Source of the DNA: Micromonosporaceae bacterium
GTDB lineage: Bacteria; Actinomycetota; Actinomycetes; Mycobacteriales; Micromonosporaceae
Assembly (NCBI GenBank): GCA_019690055.1
Contig: JADGGF010000090.1
Span: 1-11,379 of the forward strand
Reading direction: 5' to 3'
DNA length: 11,379 bases
Shown here: positions 5,869-11,379 of the stretch, in pieces
How positions within the stretch are numbered: the first letter of the stretch is position 1
How the letters are laid out: the number at the start of each line of letters is the position of its first letter
Program-made: the position numbers and the translations under genes
The notes under the pieces: generated by a model
Told to the model about the DNA's origin: nothing
What the model saw: the letters and a program-made list of their open reading frames with translations, nothing else
The model's database searches: none

Positions 5869-7134
5869 CTACAGGGCGCTTCCGGCCAGCCAGTCGTCCC
5901 AGGACAGGTTCCAGTCGCCCAGACCGTCCCGCACGTCGACGTTCAGGCCCGTGTTGACGATCTCCACGACATCACCGGGACCGAAGTTGTCGTAGAACCA
6001 CTGGGCGTTGGGGGTCGAGACGTTGATGCAGCCGTGCGACACGTTGCGCACGCCCTGGTCGTTCACGCTCCACGGGGCGGCGTGGACGTAGATACCGCTG
6101 TCGGTGATCCGGGTAGCCAGCGGGATCACCTCTTCGTAGTACTGGGGGTCGTCCTTCGGCAGGTCCGGCCGCATCACCACCGGGTTCTGCTTCTCGGTCA
6201 CGACCATGACGCCACTGGGCGTACGCCAGTCGTGCCACCGACCGTCGATGGACCGGTAGCCGTTCTCCCGGCCGAGGCTCACCGGCATGGTCTTGACGAG
6301 CTGGCCGTCGACGTAGACCTCCATCTGCTTCGTGTTGTTGTCGATCTTGGCGACCTTGGAGGACCCGATCGTGAACGTGGCGGTCTTGTTCTCCTGGCCG
6401 TAGAGCGTCCGGCCACCCACCGGGCTGGTCAGCGGGACCCCGAGAATGTTGGCCGTCACCGTGACGGTCGTGCCCGGCTTCCAGTACTCCTTGGGCCGCC
6501 AGTGCGCCTCGGTGTCGCTCATCCAGTGCCAGGCGCCCTCCACCGGCGGGTTGGTCGTGACGGTGAGCGTCGCCTCGGCCACCTTGCGGTCCACCGCGTC
6601 GTCGAACTCGGCCACGATGGGCTGGCCGATACCGAACGTGCCGCCGTTGAGTTCCCCACCGAAGTACCGGTGCGGCACCAGGTAGACGTTCCAGTAGTAG
6701 CCAGGCTTCACATTGACCGTGGTGAACGTCCGTGTCTCCTCGACCGGGGTGCCGTCCGCGCCGAGACCGGACACCGACAGCGTGTAGACCTTGCCGAACT
6801 CGAGGTCCTCCAGCGACCGCCACATCGAGCGGTCCTCGTTGAACTCGCCCGGGACCTCACCGATGTTCGACGACAGCGTGACGGTCTCGAGGGTGCCGTC
6901 GAAGGCCTGCACGGTGACCGGCTTGCCCGGCGAGACGTTGGCCTCGCCCTCGTCATGGCTGAAGACCAGGGTCAGCGGCGGCTTGGTCGGCGTCGCAACG
7001 TCGCCCCCTCCCGGCTCGCGCCACGTTGCGTTGGTCGAACAGCCCGCGAGGGTCGCGAGCGCCACGAACGCCGCCAGGGCCAGCCTGCTCCGATGGCCTC
7101 GACCCACGTCTGCTAGCCCAGCCCTCCTGGCCAT
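5869..7134 (-). CDS. Lipoprotein L,D-transpeptidase with Ig-like domains (YkuD type)
   Basis: This 421-residue protein forms 3-3 (L,D) cross-links in peptidoglycan outside the membrane. Residues 1-32 are a lipoprotein signal peptide ending in the lipobox LAGC (Cys32). Residues about 53-140 and 145-257 are two Ig-like domains as in the actinobacterial LdtB (LdtMt2) family; the second contains WRPKEYWKPGTTVTV. The catalytic YkuD domain spans about 260-392 and has the full motif: His351 in YVHAAPW, His367 and nucleophile Cys369 in SHGCINVS. The C-terminus WNLSWDDWLAGSAL is the usual ending of this family. ATG 7134 has GGGAGGA just upstream. The gene is complete, transcribed alone, divergent from gltX and convergent with yjbQ. 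Such enzymes resist most penicillins but are hit by carbapenems. Confidence 0.95.
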   Translation of the reverse strand: MARRAGLADVGRGHRSRLALAAFVALATLAGCSTNATWREPGGGDVATPTKPPLTLVFSHDEGEANVSPGKPVTVQAFDGTLETVTLSSNIGEVPGEFNEDRSMWRSLEDLEFGKVYTLSVSGLGADGTPVEETRTFTTVNVKPGYYWNVYLVPHRYFGGELNGGTFGIGQPIVAEFDDAVDRKVAEATLTVTTNPPVEGAWHWMSDTEAHWRPKEYWKPGTTVTVTANILGVPLTSPVGGRTLYGQENKTATFTIGSSKVAKIDNNTKQMEVYVDGQLVKTMPVSLGRENGYRSIDGRWHDWRTPSGVMVVTEKQNPVVMRPDLPKDDPQYYEEVIPLATRITDSGIYVHAAPWSVNDQGVRNVSHGCINVSTPNAQWFYDNFGPGDVVEIVNTGLNVDVRDGLGDWNLSWDDWLAGSAL

Positions 7135-7206
7135 TTATCCTCCCCGTCATCCCCCGACGCTGAAGAGCCCGATGCTTATGAGAACGCACAGGGCCTGACG
7201 TCCGGT

Positions 7207-7236
7207 TGCCTATCGTGTTAGTCGTTGACGACGCAA
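7207..7236 (-). promoter_or_regulatory. Putative L,D-transpeptidase promoter (TTGCGT-N18-TAGGCA)
   Basis: On the minus strand TTGCGT (7231-7236) and TAGGCA (7207-7212) are 18 bp apart, giving a leader of about 65 nt. The inverted repeat GTCGT-TG-ACGAC lies within the spacer, a place where a bound regulator would block polymerase. Confidence 0.35.
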
Positions 7237-7400
7237 TAATCCAAGCCAGCGTCCCACTGTATAGCGCAGACGCCACGACAGGCTGAAACTGACGGCAGTC
7301 CGCCAGTGTTGCGGAAGAATTGTCCTTTTTGGTGGCATCCAGGTCGGCCGGTGTCAGGGTCGGGGGGTATCAGGGAAGGACGCCGTGTGGTGCACCAGAC

Positions 7401-7436
7401 GTCAGGAGTCAGTCCTTCCTGACCCGCCGATAGGCT
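7401..7436 (+). promoter_or_regulatory. gltX promoter: TAGGCT box 7 nt before GTG, with inverted repeat GTCAGGA-N9-TCCTGAC
   Basis: TAGGCT (7431-7436) is followed by exactly 7 nt and GTG 7444, the geometry of a leaderless transcript; no ribosome binding site is present. A perfect 7-bp inverted repeat (7401-7407 and 7417-7423) covers the place where a -35 element would lie, so it is a candidate operator. Confidence 0.5.
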
Positions 7437-7443
7437 CACTGAT

Positions 7444-8889
7444 GTGACGGTACGCGTACGGTTCGCCCCATCTCCCACCGGAATCTTCCACGTCGGCGGA
7501 GCGCGGTCCGCGCTGCAGAACTGGGTCTTCGCCCGCCAGCACGGCGGCCAGTTCGTGCTACGCATCGAGGACACGGACGCGTCCCGCAACCGCCCCGAGT
7601 GGGTGGAGGGCATCATCTCCGCGCTGGACTGGATCGGCATCAAGCGCGGCACCTATGAGGGTCCGTACTTCCAGTCGGCGTACGCCGAGGCGCACGCCGC
7701 CGCGGCCGAGCAGCTGTACCAGGCCGGCCGGGCGTACTACTGCGACTGCACCCGCGAGGATGTCGCGCTGCGGGCCCCGGCGGGGAGCCAGGTGCGCGGG
7801 TACGACGGGTACTGCCGGGACCGCAACCTGCCCAAGGGTGAGAAGACCGCGCTGCGCTTCCGTACGCCTGACGAGGGCGAGACCGTCGTGGTCGACCTCG
7901 TGCGCGGACGACCCACGTTCGACAACGCGACCATCGAAGACTTCGTCATCGCCCGGGCCGACGGCTCGGCCGTCTTCCTGCTCGCCAACGTCGTCGACGA
8001 CATCGCCATGGGGATCACCCACGTGATCCGGGCCGAGGAGCACCTGCCCAACACCCCCAAGCAGCAGATGCTGTGGGAGGCGCTCGGCCACACGCCGCCG
8101 GTGTGGGCGCACGTGCCCGTGGTGGTCAACGAGAAGCGGCAGAAACTATCCAAGCGCCGCGACAAGGTCGCGTTGGAGGCCTACCGGGACGAGGGGTACC
8201 TCCCCGCGGCGATGCGCAACTACCTGATGCTGCTGGGCTGGGCGCCGCGCGGCGACCGGGAGATCGTGCCCTGGGAGGTCATCGAGACCGAGTTCCGGCT
8301 GGAGGACGTCAACCCCTCCCCGGCGTTCTTCGACGAGAAGAAGCTGCGGGCGTTCAACGGCGAGTACATCCGGGCCCTGTCCACTGAGGAGTTCATCGAG
8401 GCGTGCGCGCCGTGGCTGACCGGTGAGGTGGGGGGCGTACGCGTCGCCCCCTGGCAGCCGGAGGAGTACGACCCGGCCGCCTTCGCCGCGGTCGCCGAGC
8501 TGGCGCAGACCCGCGTGTCGGTGCTCAGCGAGGTGGTGAACCTGGTCGACTTCCTCTTCCTGCCCGACGACCGGCTCTCGATCGACGAGGCCGCCTGGGA
8601 GAAGGCGACCAAGGACGGCGCCGGCGACCTGCTTGCCGACGTGGCCGACGCCTTCGCCGCGCTGTCTACATGGGACGCCGAGACGCTGAAGTCCACTGTG
8701 GAGAGCGTGGGCGCGGCCCGGGGGCTCAAGCTCGGCAAGGCCCAGGCTCCCGTCCGGGTGGCGGTGACCGGTCGCAGCGTCGGGCTGCCGCTGTTCGAGT
8801 CCCTGGCCGTCCTCGGCCGCGAGCGGACGCAGAGCCGGCTGCGCGCGGCGATCGACCGGTACCGGGCCGCGACGCCCGTGACCCACTGA
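7444..8889 (+). CDS. gltX: Glutamate--tRNA ligase
   Basis: A complete 481-residue class I aminoacyl-tRNA synthetase (E. coli GltX 471) that charges tRNA-Glu in the cytoplasm. The HIGH motif is HVGG at 16-19 within RFAPSPTGIFHVGG, and the KMSKS-type motif is KLSKR at 234-238. A zinc-site pattern, Cys100-x-Cys102 with Tyr120-x3-Cys124, is intact. The glutamate-binding region (VIRAEEHLPNTPKQ) and the anticodon-binding C-terminal half (ALKSTVE-like segment, GLKLGKAQAPVRVAVTG, PPLFESL-type PLFESLAVLGRERTQSRL) are all present. GTG 7444 is the only suitable start: the ATG one base earlier reads directly into TGA. Whether it also charges tRNA-Gln, as in many bacteria that use GatCAB, cannot be read from sequence, nor can the presence of a second copy elsewhere. 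Confidence 0.96.
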   Translation: MTVRVRFAPSPTGIFHVGGARSALQNWVFARQHGGQFVLRIEDTDASRNRPEWVEGIISALDWIGIKRGTYEGPYFQSAYAEAHAAAAEQLYQAGRAYYCDCTREDVALRAPAGSQVRGYDGYCRDRNLPKGEKTALRFRTPDEGETVVVDLVRGRPTFDNATIEDFVIARADGSAVFLLANVVDDIAMGITHVIRAEEHLPNTPKQQMLWEALGHTPPVWAHVPVVVNEKRQKLSKRRDKVALEAYRDEGYLPAAMRNYLMLLGWAPRGDREIVPWEVIETEFRLEDVNPSPAFFDEKKLRAFNGEYIRALSTEEFIEACAPWLTGEVGGVRVAPWQPEEYDPAAFAAVAELAQTRVSVLSEVVNLVDFLFLPDDRLSIDEAAWEKATKDGAGDLLADVADAFAALSTWDAETLKSTVESVGAARGLKLGKAQAPVRVAVTGRSVGLPLFESLAVLGRERTQSRLRAAIDRYRAATPVTH

Positions 8890-8905
8890 CCGCCCGCCAA
8901 CCCTT

Positions 8906-8968
8906 GTTGATCTAGGGCTTGGAGGTGGTGGTTGAAGATCCACTCACCACTCCAAGCCCTAGATCAAC
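8906..8968. repeat. Long near-perfect inverted repeat between gltX and the MarR gene
   Basis: Arms 8906-8930 (25 nt) and 8945-8968 (24 nt) pair completely except for one extra G in the left arm, around a 14-nt loop. Both ends carry GTTGATCTAG/CTAGATCAAC. The arms are richer in AT than the flanking genes. There is no T tract. It could terminate gltX (stop at 8887-8889), but the length and outer sequence look more like a dispersed palindromic repeat. Confidence 0.85.
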
Positions 8969-8992
8969 GTAGGGAGGCGACGGCGCGGCGCC

Positions 8993-8998
8993 TACACT
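8993..8998 (+). promoter_or_regulatory. -10 box TACACT exactly 7 nt before ATG 9006 (leaderless start)
   Basis: TACACT, seven bases, ATG: the same geometry as at gltX and the membrane-protein gene. No ribosome binding site is present. Just before it lies GGCGC-G-GCGCC (8982-8992), a possible operator for the MarR protein itself. Confidence 0.5.
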
Positions 8999-9005
8999 GG
9001 TCGGC

Positions 9006-9506
9006 ATGACGACACGGCCGCACCCGCGCGCCGAAGGCACCATCGAGGAGCGCCTGGCCGACCCGCGCCTCGCGGCGGTCGACCTGCTGCTCGAGACTGC
9101 GGGCGGGTTGTCGGCGAAGCTGGACGCCGAGACGGCCCAGCACGGGCTGGCGCCGGCCGAATTCGACGTGCTGCTGCACCTGGCTCGGGCCACCGGGCAG
9201 GCGATGCGCATGACCGACCTGGCCGCACAGACTCTGCTCACGACGAGCGGCATCACGCGGGTGGTGGACCGCCTGGAGCGCGACGGTCTGGTGGAGCGAC
9301 GGGCCTGCCCGACCGACCGTCGGGGCGCCTTCGCGGCGATCACCGCCGACGGCCTGAACCGACTCGACGAGGCGCTGCCGGCGTACCTCGACCTGGCCGA
9401 GAAGTGGCTCACGAGCCGGCTCTCCGCCGCGGACCTGGATACGCTGCTGCGTCACCTCCGCACCATCCGCGACGGCGTGCGCCCCGATGCCGCAGCGGGC
9501 GCCTGA
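9006..9506 (+). CDS. MarR-family transcriptional regulator
   Basis: A complete 166-residue MarR-type repressor, the usual size. After an N-terminal helix (LAAVDLLLETAGGLSAKLDAE) comes the winged helix-turn-helix: FDVLLHLARATGQAMRMTDLAAQTLLTTSG, recognition helix TTSGITRVVDRLERDGLVER, and the wing with the family-typical PTDRRGAFAAITADG. The C-terminal helices form the dimer interface. The ligand is unknown; MarR proteins usually respond to phenolic or lipophilic small molecules or to oxidation. It is followed 9 nt later by fasR, so the two regulators are probably one transcription unit. That placement suggests, but does not prove, a part in controlling fatty-acid synthesis. The start is supported by the upstream TACACT box. 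Confidence 0.92.
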   Translation: MTTRPHPRAEGTIEERLADPRLAAVDLLLETAGGLSAKLDAETAQHGLAPAEFDVLLHLARATGQAMRMTDLAAQTLLTTSGITRVVDRLERDGLVERRACPTDRRGAFAAITADGLNRLDEALPAYLDLAEKWLTSRLSAADLDTLLRHLRTIRDGVRPDAAAGA

Positions 9507-9515
9507 GTCGGGGCC

Positions 9516-10730
9516 GTGACCGCCGACGGCATCGAGGAGAGTATCCGCGCGATCGAGCGGGCCGCGGGAGCGCTGGCCACCACGAGCGTCGCCCGGATGG
9601 ACGAGGTCCTGCCGTGGTTTCGCGGGTTGCCGGCCGACCAGCGCTCGTGGGTGATGCTGGTGGCCCAGGCGGGGGTGCGGGCCTTCGTGGCCTGGCTGCG
9701 CGACACCCAGGCGAACCGGGGGCGCCGGGGCGAGGACACCCGCCCCGACCTGCGCCGGACCCAGGAGCTGGCGGACGAGATCTTCGAGGCGGCACCCCGC
9801 ACGCTGGCTCGCGCCATCAGCCTGCAACAGACGGTGCAGCTCATCGAGGTAACTATCGACGTCGTTGAAGAGCGCGTGGCCTCGCTCGCTGCCCCGGGGC
9901 AGGAGACCGCCGTCATGGAGGCGATCCTGCGGTTCTCCCGGGAGGTGGCGTTCAGCGCCGCCCGGGTCTACGCCCGCGCCGCCGAGTCGCGCGGCAGCTG
10001 GGACGCCCGGCTGCAGGCGCAGCTCGTCGACGCGGTGGTGCGGGCCGACGCGCCCGAGGAGCTGGCCAGCCGCGCGGCGGCCCTGGGGTGGGACGACCGC
10101 ACCCCGGTCGCGGTCGCGGTCGGCCCCTCCCCCGGCGGCGACGCGCCCGCGGTGCTCTACACGGTGCACCGACTCGCCCGACGGATGGGGCTGGACGTGA
10201 TCGGCGGCGTCCAGGGCAGCACCCTGGTCCTCGTGCTCGGGGGCGCGGCCGACCCCCTCGCCGCCACCGAGAAGCTGATCACCGCCTTCGGCGAGGGACC
10301 GGTGACGGTCGGCCCGGCGGTGCCCACCCTGGCCGAGGCGACCGAGTCTGCCCGAGCCGCGCTGGCCGCCCTCCGCGCGGCCCCGGCCTGGCCGGCCGCG
10401 CCCCGTCCGGTCTTCGCCGGTGACCTGCTTCCGGAGCGGGCGCTGGCTGGGGACGTAGCGGCGCGGCGTGTGCTGCGGCAGGAGATCTACGGCGCGCTGG
10501 TTCGGGCTGGCGGCGAGCTGCTGGAGACGCTGGACGCGTTCCTCGCCACGGGCGGGGTCCTGGAGAGCACCGCCCGGGCCCTCTACGTGCACCCGAACAC
10601 CGTCCGGTACCGCCTGCGCCGTGTGGGCGAGATCACAGGCCTGTCACCCACCGTGGCGCGGGAGGCGTTCACGCTGCACATCGCGTTGACGATCGGCCGG
10701 CTCGATCCATCGACAGCGTCGCATCCCTGA
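9516..10730 (+). CDS. fasR: FasR, PucR-family regulator of fatty acid synthesis
   Basis: A complete 404-residue protein resembling Streptomyces coelicolor FasR, which sits directly before fabD there too and activates the fabD-fabH-acpP-fabF operon. The N-terminal region contains the family block ALATTSVARMDEVLPWFRGLPADQRSWV (split here across about 20-45) and VAQAGVRAFVAWLR. The middle holds REVAFSAARVYARAAESRGSWDARLQ and ARPVFAGDLLPERALAGD-like PRPVFAGDLLPERALAGD. The C-terminal PucR helix-turn-helix (349-398) has LYVHPNTVRYRLRRVGEITG. In mycobacteria FasR senses long-chain acyl-CoA through its middle domain; whether that holds here is inferred. GTG 9516 is 9 nt after the MarR stop, with only a weak GGGG ribosome site. 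A palindrome at 10850-10866, before fabD, is its likely target. Confidence 0.93.
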   Translation: MTADGIEESIRAIERAAGALATTSVARMDEVLPWFRGLPADQRSWVMLVAQAGVRAFVAWLRDTQANRGRRGEDTRPDLRRTQELADEIFEAAPRTLARAISLQQTVQLIEVTIDVVEERVASLAAPGQETAVMEAILRFSREVAFSAARVYARAAESRGSWDARLQAQLVDAVVRADAPEELASRAAALGWDDRTPVAVAVGPSPGGDAPAVLYTVHRLARRMGLDVIGGVQGSTLVLVLGGAADPLAATEKLITAFGEGPVTVGPAVPTLAEATESARAALAALRAAPAWPAAPRPVFAGDLLPERALAGDVAARRVLRQEIYGALVRAGGELLETLDAFLATGGVLESTARALYVHPNTVRYRLRRVGEITGLSPTVAREAFTLHIALTIGRLDPSTASHP

Positions 10731-10735
10731 CCGGT

Positions 10736-10768
10736 GGCGGCCCCTTCTGACCTGCACAAACGGCCGCC
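10736..10768 (+). terminator. Possible weak terminator after fasR
   Basis: GGCGGCC (10736-10742) and GGCCGCC (10762-10768) form a perfect 7-bp stem with a 19-nt loop, 5 bp after the fasR stop. There is no T tract. It may separate fasR from fabD transcription. Confidence 0.35.
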
Positions 10769-10849
10769 CCATGCCGACGGGTGGTCCCGGCGCGCGCATC
10801 AGGCCGGCCCGCAGAGGGATAGCCAAGCATGATCACAGCGCGATGCTCT

Positions 10850-10866
10850 TTGGAGGAAACCTCCAA
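10850..10866. promoter_or_regulatory. Candidate FasR operator: palindrome TTGGAGG-AAA-CCTCCAA
   Basis: A perfect 7-bp inverted repeat with a 3-nt centre lies 67 bp before the fabD start in the 203-bp fasR-fabD gap. Placement just upstream of the fabD promoter region fits an activator site, as FasR binds there in Streptomyces. The sequence itself has not been matched to a published FasR site. Confidence 0.5.
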
Positions 10867-10933
10867 CTTTCGTCGTAGAGATTGGTGCATGACGACCGCG
10901 AAGTGACCCTCTGGTATCCGGGACAGTCGAGCC

Positions 10934-11333
10934 GTGCTCGCCGTACTCGCCCCGGGACAGGGTTCGCAGAAGCCGGGCTTTCTGGCCCCCTGGCTCGACC
11001 TTCCCGGCACCGAAGAGCGGTTGCGGGCGTGGTCGGCCCTGGCCGGGACCGACCTGGTGCACCTGGGTACCCAGGCCGACGCCGAGGAGATCCGCGACAC
11101 CGCCAAGACCCAGCCGCTGTTGGTCAGCGCGGCCCTGCTCGCCGCCGAGCATCTGCCCATCGCCGAGGTCCCCGGCGACCGCGTGGTCGTGGTCGGGCAC
11201 AGCGTCGGCGAGGTTGCCGCAGCCGCGCTCGCCGGGGTGCTGTCCACCGAGGCCGCGGTGACCTTCGCGGCCGTTCGGGGTCGCGAGATGGCCGCCGCCT
11301 GCGCCCTCGAGCCGACCGGGATGAGCGCCGTGC
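10934..11333 (+). CDS. fabD: Malonyl-CoA:ACP transacylase (5' part; 3' end cut by end of genomic sequence)
   Basis: The first 133 residues of FabD, about 40 percent of the usual 310. It moves malonyl groups from CoA to acyl carrier protein, starting type II fatty acid synthesis. GQGSQ (8-12) forms the oxyanion region, GHSVG (88-92) carries the nucleophile Ser90, and Arg115 in VRGREMAAA matches the carboxylate-binding arginine of E. coli FabD (Arg117). The catalytic histidine lies beyond the end. An in-frame stop at 10904-10906 leaves GTG 10934 as the only good start; the ribosome site is weak (CGGGACAG). In related genomes fabH, acpP and fabF follow. The reading frame after GMSAV (from 11334) is adapter, not protein. 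Confidence 0.95.
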
Positions 11334-11379
11334 CTGTCTCTTTAAAACATCTCCGCCCCCACGCGCCGCGCATTAATCG
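11334..11379. other. Illumina Nextera adapter read-through at the contig end (not genomic)
   Basis: From 11334 the sequence reads CTGTCTCTT, then CATCTCCG and CCCACG at the spacing of the Nextera transposase read-through adapter. Over the adapter's 34 bases I count 27 identities with no gaps. Eight further bases stand where the sample index would be, then ATC as in the P7 continuation. The FabD similarity stops exactly where the adapter starts. The mismatches fit low-quality read ends. Confidence 0.9.

Larger units (their letters stand above)
7135..7443. other. Divergent intergenic region between the L,D-transpeptidase gene and gltX
   Basis: No gene is supported in these 309 bp. It is less GC-rich than its surroundings in the middle (7210-7330). 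It holds a candidate transpeptidase promoter with a GTCGT-TG-ACGAC inverted repeat (7221-7232) in its spacer, and the gltX promoter with an inverted repeat just upstream. The stretch between about 7240 and 7400 shows no clear element. Confidence 0.6.

Noticed and set aside
6034..7116. A 360-codon open frame on the plus strand opposite the L,D-transpeptidase gene
   Set aside because: It is the reverse image of a gene with an intact lipobox and catalytic SHGC motif.
7218..7443. A minus-strand gene crossing the gltX upstream region
   Set aside because: The open frame there runs backwards out of gltX coding sequence, has no ribosome site or family resemblance, and covers two likely promoters.
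8964..10592. A 542-codon open frame on the minus strand opposite the MarR gene and fasR
   Set aside because: Composition is Arg/Gly/His-rich with no motif, and both plus-strand genes are convincing full-length family members.
9452..10723. A toxin, defence or mobile-element gene hidden in the right half
   Set aside because: All frames other than the MarR gene and fasR give Arg/Pro/Gly-rich strings without motifs. No integrase, transposase or attachment site is seen in the window.
11334..11379. A diverged C-terminus or frameshift in FabD, or a transposon end, because CTGTCTCTTA is also the Tn5 mosaic end
   Set aside because: The bases after the mosaic end continue into the Nextera adapter and index layout, and the sequence is at the very end of the contig. 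Library adapter explains it fully.

Overview
The window is about 11.4 kb of very GC-rich DNA with strong third-position GC bias. Gene content fits an actinomycete, most likely Micromonosporaceae (Micromonospora or a relative): a homodimeric-type pyruvate dehydrogenase E1 (aceE), a PucR-family FasR regulator directly before fabD, a lipoprotein L,D-transpeptidase with tandem Ig-like domains, and many GTG starts. The family assignment is inferred from remembered protein similarity, not from a search.

Left half, all on the minus strand, read from 4894 down to 1: aceE (strong Shine-Dalgarno sequence, terminator hairpin at 2099-2132); a four-helix membrane protein of unknown function; a short MmcQ/YjbR-family protein overlapping its end; a decayed nucleotidyltransferase gene (382-900) with two frameshifts and an apparent internal deletion; and the first 102 codons of a lipoprotein esterase (LpqC/PHB-depolymerase type) that runs off the left edge.

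Middle: yjbQ (UPF0047) diverges from aceE across 320 bp and converges on the minus-strand L,D-transpeptidase. The 249 bp between these convergent genes hold two large hairpins with different stems but nearly the same apical loop, plus a third overlapping hairpin. Right half, all on the plus strand: gltX, a 63-bp near-perfect inverted repeat, a MarR-type regulator, fasR 9 nt behind it, and the start of fabD with a perfect palindrome in its upstream region.

The biology is mostly housekeeping: acetyl-CoA supply (AceE), its use for fatty acids (FasR-controlled FabD), glutamyl-tRNA charging and peptidoglycan cross-linking. I see no defence island, CRISPR array, integrase, transposase or tRNA gene. 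The points of interest are non-coding: three or four genes have a TAnnnT box 6-7 nt before the start codon and no Shine-Dalgarno sequence, as expected for leaderless mRNAs; the twin structured repeats; and a candidate FasR operator. The last 46 bases (11334-11379) are not genomic: they match Illumina Nextera read-through adapter with errors, so the end of the fabD frame is an artefact.
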